Positions 59,433-64,000 of a stretch of 64,000 nucleotides of DNA are shown here, in pieces. Below the pieces are notes generated by a model that was not told the DNA's origin, ran no database searches, and saw only the letters and a program-made list of their open reading frames with translations. The translations under genes and the position numbers were made by a program. The DNA comes from Streptomyces eurocidicus (GTDB lineage: Bacteria > Actinomycetota > Actinomycetes > Streptomycetales > Streptomycetaceae), in NCBI RefSeq assembly GCF_002891295.1, contig NZ_LGUI01000003.1:620001-684000 (forward strand). The letters are read 5' to 3'. Each line of letters opens with the position of its first letter. Within the stretch, counting starts at the first letter, position 1.

Positions 59433-59450
59433 TTGTGAACGCGTTCACAT
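59433..59450. promoter_or_regulatory. Rex operator upstream of cydA
   Basis: TTGTGAACGCGTTCACAT matches the Rex consensus TTGTGAA-N4-TTCACAA at 17 of 18 counted positions (final base T instead of A), centred in an AT-rich stretch. Rex is known to repress cydABCD in S. coelicolor until NADH/NAD+ rises. The remaining 318 bases between cydA and hisC hold only this site, the promoter and the terminator at 59601. Confidence 0.9.
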
Positions 59451-59600
59451 TCACAAGCATTATGGCGCACCCACTTTCCGGACAAGTCAGGGGGGGTACC
59501 CCCTTCGGCCCTAGCGAGTGGGACCCCGTACGGGACCCCCATGTCAGGAGGGCGGGGAGGGGCCCGACAGGCCCTCTTGACGTGAGGGTCCGGGAACGCC

Positions 59601-59637
59601 GAACGCCGCCCACCCCTTGCGGGGGTGGGCGGCGTTC
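59601..59637 (-). terminator. 16-bp terminator after hisC
   Basis: GAACGCCGCCCACCCC (59601-59616) and GGGGTGGGCGGCGTTC (59622-59637) pair perfectly around a five-base loop, 19 bases after the hisC stop on the minus strand, insulating the cydA promoter from hisC transcription. Confidence 0.85.
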
Positions 59638-59656
59638 CCGGCGTGGGCCCCGGGCC

Positions 59657-60736
59657 TCAGAGCTCCTTGCGGAACGCCTCCGCCGCCTGGAGGAAGAGGT
59701 CGTTGCCGGCCGTCTCGCCGATCGTCGCGCGGATGCCCTCGCCCGGGAACGGCCGTACGACCACGCCCGCGCGCTCACAGGCCGCCGCGAAGTCCACCGC
59801 CCGCTCCCCCAGCCGCAGCCAGACGAAGTTGGCCTGCGCCTCCGGCACCGTCCAGCCCTGGGCGGTCAGCGCCTCGACCACGCGCGCCCGCTCCGCCACC
59901 AGACCGTCGACCCGCTCCCGCAGCGCGTCCTCGCTGCGCAGCGAGGCGATCGCGGCCTCCTGGGCGATGTGGCTCACGCCGAACGGGACGGCGGTCTTGC
60001 GCAGCGCCGCCGCGACCGGCTCATGGGCGACCGCGAAGCCGATCCGCAGCCCCGCCAGCCCGTACGCCTTGGAGAAGGTCCGCAGCACACAGACGTTCGG
60101 CCGGTCGCGGTAGAGGTCGAGGCCGTCCGGGAAATCGGCGTCCCGCACGAACTCGATGTACGCCTCGTCCAGCACCACCAGGATGTCGGAGGGCACCCGG
60201 TCCAGGAAGGACTCCAGCTCCGCCCGGCGCACCACCGTGCCCGTGGGGTTGTTGGGGTTGCAGACGAAGATCAGCCGGGTCCGGTCGGTGATCGCGGCCA
60301 GCATCGCCTCCAGGTCGTGCACCTCGTCCTCGGTCAGCGGGACCTGGACGGGGGTGGCCCCCGAGACCTGGGTGATGATCGGGTACGCCTCGAAGGACCG
60401 CCAGGCGTAGATCACCTCGTCACCGGGGCCCGCCGTGGCCTGGACCAGCTGCTGGGCCACGCCCACCGAGCCGGTGCCGGTGGCGAGGTGGGTGACCGGC
60501 ACGGAGAAGCGCTCGGCGAGCTCGGCCATCAGCCCCGTGCAGGCCATGTCGGGGTAGCGGTTGAGGGTGCCGGCCGCCGAGACCGCCTTCTCCAGCACGC
60601 CGGGCAGCGGCGGATAGGGGTTCTCGTTGGAGGACAGCTTGAACGCCACCGGGCCCTCGGCGGCGGCGGGCTTGCCCGGCTTGTAGGTCGGCACGCCCTC
60701 CAGGGCGGCGCGCAGCCTCGGGGTCTTCTCGGTCAC
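59657..60736 (-). CDS. hisC: Histidinol-phosphate/aromatic aminotransferase
   Basis: 359-residue PLP enzyme of the HisC family. Visible: substrate-loop [29 protein letters not shown], the Asp-Tyr pair in [10 protein letters not shown], the PLP lysine in [16 protein letters not shown] and the C-terminal phosphate-binding Arg region [15 protein letters not shown]. Actinobacteria often carry this outside the his operon as an aromatic aminotransferase (Pat) using phenylpyruvate, so the in vivo substrate may be phenylalanine/tyrosine precursors. GTG 60736 has GAGGAGGA upstream and is preferred to the longer opening at 60790. Confidence 0.92.
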   Translation of the reverse strand: MTEKTPRLRAALEGVPTYKPGKPAAAEGPVAFKLSSNENPYPPLPGVLEKAVSAAGTLNRYPDMACTGLMAELAERFSVPVTHLATGTGSVGVAQQLVQATAGPGDEVIYAWRSFEAYPIITQVSGATPVQVPLTEDEVHDLEAMLAAITDRTRLIFVCNPNNPTGTVVRRAELESFLDRVPSDILVVLDEAYIEFVRDADFPDGLDLYRDRPNVCVLRTFSKAYGLAGLRIGFAVAHEPVAAALRKTAVPFGVSHIAQEAAIASLRSEDALRERVDGLVAERARVVEALTAQGWTVPEAQANFVWLRLGERAVDFAAACERAGVVVRPFPGEGIRATIGETAGNDLFLQAAEAFRKEL

Positions 60737-61112
60737 CGCGGGTCCTCCTCGACATCCCGTGCGCACGACGGCCAGGGACGCACCGCACACGAATAGCGGA
60801 CTTCAATACTGCACACCTTAAGAGGATTCACCGGGGCGGCGTCCAGAGCAGGGGGAGCGCTGTTTCAGGAGGCGTGCGCCGGTGGCGAGCGCCGTGGCGC
60901 GCATCCCCCATGAAGGTGAGTTGAGACCACTTCGAGACCTGGACCATCCTCCAGACCCGGATATGCCAGAGGCCAACGGTTCACCGTCGACACCCATAAC
61001 CCTCTGGGTTTCCATGGTCATTGGGCGGAATTGTGCTTGCAGAAACGTGCCTGTCAACAGCCAAATACGTCGCCCTGCCAATGGACCACCCGAGCCCTAC
61101 TATCGGCTCGCC
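60737..61112. promoter_or_regulatory. Divergent gap between hisC and the LacI regulator
   Basis: 376 bases without a supportable gene. A small dyad AACCC-tct-GGGTT lies at 60998-61010. TACTAT at 61098-61103 is a -10-like box nine bases before the LacI ATG, which lacks a ribosome site, so that message may be leaderless. Confidence 0.45.
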
Positions 61113-62210
61113 ATGACAGCAGCAGGGAAGCATCAGGTGAGCCGGTCGAGCGGCCGCCGGCTGGGGCGGGCGGGCATCCGGGACGTGGCCGCCGCCGCCG
61201 GGGTTTCGATCACGACCGTCTCCGACGCGCTCAACGGCAAGGGCCGGCTACCGGACGCGACCCGCCGCCATGTCCGCGAGGTCGCCGACCGGCTGGGCTA
61301 TCGCCCGTCCGCCGCGGCCCGCACGCTCCGCACGGGCAAATCGGGCCTCATCGGCCTCACCGTGACCACGTACGGGGATGAACCTTTCACCTTCACCGAG
61401 TTCGCCTACTTCGCCGAGATGGCCAGAGCCGCCACCTCGGCCGCCCTGGCCCGTGGCTACGCCCTGGTCATCCTGCCCGCCACCTCACGCCATGACGTGT
61501 GGTCCAACGTCGCCCTCGACGGCACCGTCGTCGTGGACCCCTCCGATCACGACCCGGTCGTCTCCGACCTGGTCCGCCAGGGCATCCCGGTCGTCTCCGA
61601 CGGCCGACCCGCCGGCACCCTGCCGGTGACCGCCTGGGTGGACAACGACCACGAGGCCGCCGTCCTGGGCATCCTCGACCACCTCGCCGCGGCCGGCGCC
61701 CGCCGCATCGGCCTGCTGACGGGCAACACCACCGACACGTACACCCGGCTCTCCACCCACGCCTACCTGCACTGGTGCGAGCGGGTGGGCCAGGACCCGG
61801 TCTACGAGAAATACCCCGCGCACGACCCCTGCGCGGGCGCGGTGGCCGCCGACCGCCTCCTCGCCCGGCCCGACCGGCCCGACGCGGTGTACGGCCTGTT
61901 CGACCCCAACGGCACGGACCTGCTGGCCGCCGCCCGCCGCTACGGCCTGCGCGTCCCCGACGACCTGCTGCTGGTGTGCTGCAGCGAGTCCATGGTCTAC
62001 GCCACCACCGAACCGCCGATCACCACCCTCTCCCTGAAGCCGCGGCGCATCGGCACCGCGGTCGTCCAGCTCCTCATCGACGCCATCGAGGGGCTCGACA
62101 CCGGACGACCGGTCGAACAGGTGATACCGACCGAACTGATCGTCCGGACCTCCTCGCAGCGCCGCCCGCCACGCGTCACGGTGAGCCCGCCGCGCGGCCC
62201 GGCGATCTGA
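61113..62210 (+). CDS. LacI-family transcriptional regulator
   Basis: 365 residues. Helix-turn-helix GIRDVAAAAGVSITTVSDAL with hinge helix RLGYRPSAAARTLRTGKSGLIG, then a periplasmic-binding-protein-like effector domain: FAEMARAATSAALARGYALVI, DGTVVVDPSDHDPVV, VDNDHEAAVLGILDHLAAAG. C-terminal region ITTLSLKPRRIGTAVV. ATG 61113 is preceded by a -10-like TACTAT but no ribosome site. It probably responds to a sugar or nucleoside; no transport genes are adjacent, so it may act elsewhere. The 296 bases after it contain no gene that I can support. Confidence 0.9.
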   Translation: MTAAGKHQVSRSSGRRLGRAGIRDVAAAAGVSITTVSDALNGKGRLPDATRRHVREVADRLGYRPSAAARTLRTGKSGLIGLTVTTYGDEPFTFTEFAYFAEMARAATSAALARGYALVILPATSRHDVWSNVALDGTVVVDPSDHDPVVSDLVRQGIPVVSDGRPAGTLPVTAWVDNDHEAAVLGILDHLAAAGARRIGLLTGNTTDTYTRLSTHAYLHWCERVGQDPVYEKYPAHDPCAGAVAADRLLARPDRPDAVYGLFDPNGTDLLAAARRYGLRVPDDLLLVCCSESMVYATTEPPITTLSLKPRRIGTAVVQLLIDAIEGLDTGRPVEQVIPTELIVRTSSQRRPPRVTVSPPRGPAI

Positions 62211-62506
62211 GACCCCGGCGAGCCACGGGCCGGCCCGCCCCGGGTCAACCCGCCGTTCCGCACCGTCGTGTCTTCGGCGCGTCCCTCACCAGGTCGCGCG
62301 GAGGGCGCACGGGGCGCGGAGACCAGGGGGCGAACGAGTCAATTAGGGAGAAATAACCGCCGTACGCGCCCTCCCGCACCGATTCGCGGCCCCTGGTGCG
62401 TCACAAGGCGCGACGGTCATTCCTATGATGGGCGCACGACACCACGGACCGCCGTCGACCAGGCAAGGTCCACAAGGTGCACGGCGGCGCGATGGTGGAG
62501 GGGTCG

Positions 62507-63598
62507 ATGACTCAGGGGGCCGGTCAAGGACCCGCGGCACGGCACACGGCGGCGATCCCGCCCTTCCCCGGGTACGCCGCGCCTCCCCCCATGCCTCCTT
62601 ACGGTCAGGCCGCTCCCCCGGTGCAGCCGCCCATGGAGGCCCCGGAGGGCTACACCCCGACCGAGCGCGACCTTCCGGTGATCGGCCGCCCGGCCGTTCC
62701 GGAGGACATGCCGACGGTCGAGCTGACCCCGATCACCGAGCACCACGCCCATGTCCCGGCGCCCCCGCCCGGCCCCGGGCCGCTCTTCGTCGTGGGCGAC
62801 GTCCACGGCTATCTGGACGAACTGCGGGCCGCGCTCGCCGCCCAGGGGCTCATCGACGCGAACGGCAGCTGGTGCGCGGGCAACACCCGCCTGTGGTTCC
62901 TCGGCGACTTCACCGACCGGGGCCCGGACGGCGTGGGCGTGATCGACCTGGTCATGCGGCTGTCCGCCGAGGCCGCGGCCGCCGGGGGCTACTGCAAGGC
63001 CCTCATGGGCAACCACGAGCTGCTCCTCATCGGCGCCAAGCGGTTCTCCGACACGCCGGTCAACTCCGGCGCCGGCACCGCCTCCTTCCAGGCGGCCTGG
63101 CTGCTCAACGGCGGCCAGCGCACCGACATGGAGCGCCTGGAGGACCACCACCTCCAGTGGATGTCCCGGCTCGACGCCATGGCGCACGAGGACGGGCACC
63201 TGCTGGTCCACTCCGACACCACGGCCTACCTCGACTTCGGCGACTCCATCGAGGCCGTCAACGACGCGGTCACCGAGGCCCTCCAGCGCAACGACCCCGA
63301 CGAGGTCTGGGACCTCTTCAGGAAGTTCACCAAGCGGTTCGCCTTCCGCGACGAGGCGGGCGCGATGGCCGCCCGTGAGCTCCTGGACACCTACGGCGGC
63401 GGCCGCCTGGTCCACGGGCACAGCCCGATTCCGTATCTGCTCGGCGAGGTCGGCACCGAGGAAGCGGACGACGAGGAGCGCGGCACACCCGTGATCGACG
63501 GCCCGCATCTCTACGCGGACGGGCTCGCCCTGGCGATGGACGGTGGCGTCACGATGGCCGGAAAACTGCTGGTGGTGCAACTTCCGCTGACTGGCTGA
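62507..63598 (+). CDS. Calcineurin-like metallophosphatase
   Basis: 363 residues. An 80-residue Pro/Ala-rich leader (PPFPGYAAPPPMPPYGQ) precedes the metallophosphoesterase core: VVGDVHGYLDEL, FLGDFTDRGPDG, LMGNHELLLIG, then His residues in LLVHSDTTAYLDF and LVHGHSPIPYLLG. All five metal motifs (D-H, D, N-H, H, H) are present. The GDxHG/GDxxDRG spacing is that of PPP-type serine/threonine phosphatases. ATG 62507 has GGTGGAGGGG upstream. TATGAT at 62424-62429 is a possible -10 box. It may antagonise Ser/Thr kinases. Confidence 0.9.
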   Translation: MTQGAGQGPAARHTAAIPPFPGYAAPPPMPPYGQAAPPVQPPMEAPEGYTPTERDLPVIGRPAVPEDMPTVELTPITEHHAHVPAPPPGPGPLFVVGDVHGYLDELRAALAAQGLIDANGSWCAGNTRLWFLGDFTDRGPDGVGVIDLVMRLSAEAAAAGGYCKALMGNHELLLIGAKRFSDTPVNSGAGTASFQAAWLLNGGQRTDMERLEDHHLQWMSRLDAMAHEDGHLLVHSDTTAYLDFGDSIEAVNDAVTEALQRNDPDEVWDLFRKFTKRFAFRDEAGAMAARELLDTYGGGRLVHGHSPIPYLLGEVGTEEADDEERGTPVIDGPHLYADGLALAMDGGVTMAGKLLVVQLPLTG

Positions 63599-63786
63599 GG
63601 GTTCAGCGGGCAGACGTCCGGGCAGGTAGGGAGTCCACCGGCGCAGGGGCAATTCGGGAAACACACTGTCACCGTGCGCCGGTACGGCTCTACCATCGGG
63701 CTTATCCGTAGCAGGCTCTCCTCCGTTTCCGCCCACTGCCCGGTGCAAGCCGGCAACAAGGCCCTACGGAGCATCGGGGGATGCAC

Positions 63787-64000
63787 ATGAACAGCGCTCC
63801 GCATCTGCTGGACGAAGACCGCCCGGAATTCGAGCGGGTACTCGACCAGGCGTTGCGTACCGCCGACCATGACCCGGAACTGGCCGCCGCGATAGGACAG
63901 CGGCTCAATGCAGAACAGCTGCGCGCCATGGCCAGGAGCGCCATGTCCGCCATCTCGGCCTGCGCGGCAGTCGAATACCAGACCTACGTAAAGGCGCGCG
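63787..64000 (+). CDS. Unknown protein, N-terminal fragment
   Basis: The gene runs off the right edge; the first 71 residues are visible. It starts MNSAPHLLDEDRPEFERVL and goes on through helical, Ala-rich sequence (AEQLRAMARSAMSAISACAA). ATG 63787 is preferred over ATG 63781 because GGGGG ends six bases before it. I do not recognise the family; it is probably a soluble or membrane-associated helical protein. Confidence 0.55.
   Translation, partial: MNSAPHLLDEDRPEFERVLDQALRTADHDPELAAAIGQRLNAEQLRAMARSAMSAISACAAVEYQTYVKAR

Overview
The window is high-GC actinobacterial DNA with Streptomyces hallmarks: extreme third-position GC, GTG starts, F420-type luciferase-like oxidoreductases, a butyrolactone-synthase (AfsA) homologue, TTA leucine codons and a typical Streptomyces gene order around serS, pheA and cydABCD. 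From memory, the block from about 21 kb to the right end follows the S. coelicolor SCO394x-SCO396x neighbourhood. The left 21 kb is accessory.

Left accessory part (1-21 kb). After the end of an F420-type oxidoreductase gene and a 14-helix drug-type exporter comes a compact biosynthetic cluster (about 2.1-15.1 kb). It holds a flavin monooxygenase, a two-component pair whose kinase carries two TTA codons, a membrane acyltransferase, a divergent minus-strand unit (KAS III-like, FabG-like and an unknown protein) and a plus-strand unit (acyl carrier protein, ketosynthase, chain-length-factor-like ketosynthase, AfsA-type tandem hotdog protein, HAD phosphatase). The two units are separated by 447 bases that carry one tandem array with an 11-bp period and one with a 10-bp period. 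Next come a ribbon-helix-helix/PIN toxin-antitoxin pair, a small membrane protein and a 1488-residue Hsp90-like ATPase with about eight C-terminal helix-turn-helix-like repeats, probably a conflict or defence protein.

Conserved part (21-64 kb). A copper-trafficking operon (YcnI, Sco, PCuAC, fused CopC-CopD, DyP peroxidase) leads into pheA. Between pheA and serS lies a 650-base gene-free stretch with a cluster of DnaA boxes. After serS follow a HAD phosphatase, a rhomboid-like protein, a GntR regulator with an MFS transporter, and an antibiotic kinase-like protein. A four-gene ABC export system (two ATPases, two permeases) is next; one ATPase start site is tandemly duplicated. Then come an M24 peptidase / hydrolase-SDR fusion / metal-dependent hydrolase / MerR operon, a PadR regulator with a divergent membrane protein, PspAB and HtpX, an F420 oxidoreductase, another HAD phosphatase, an M23 peptidase and a two-GAF histidine kinase. 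The cytochrome bd operon cydA-cydB-cydCD follows behind a near-perfect Rex operator, then hisC, a LacI regulator, a metallophosphatase and a partial gene at the right edge.

How it fits together. The left cluster looks able to make its own beta-ketoacyl-ACP chain, condense it through an AfsA-like enzyme and tailor it (reduction, dephosphorylation, hydroxylation, acylation, export), with bldA-linked and two-component control. The cyd operon, its Rex site and the neighbouring GAF kinase form a redox-responsive respiratory unit. Two genes, the exporter tail and the chain-length factor, show frame switches in G/C runs that look like base-count errors or recent mutations.
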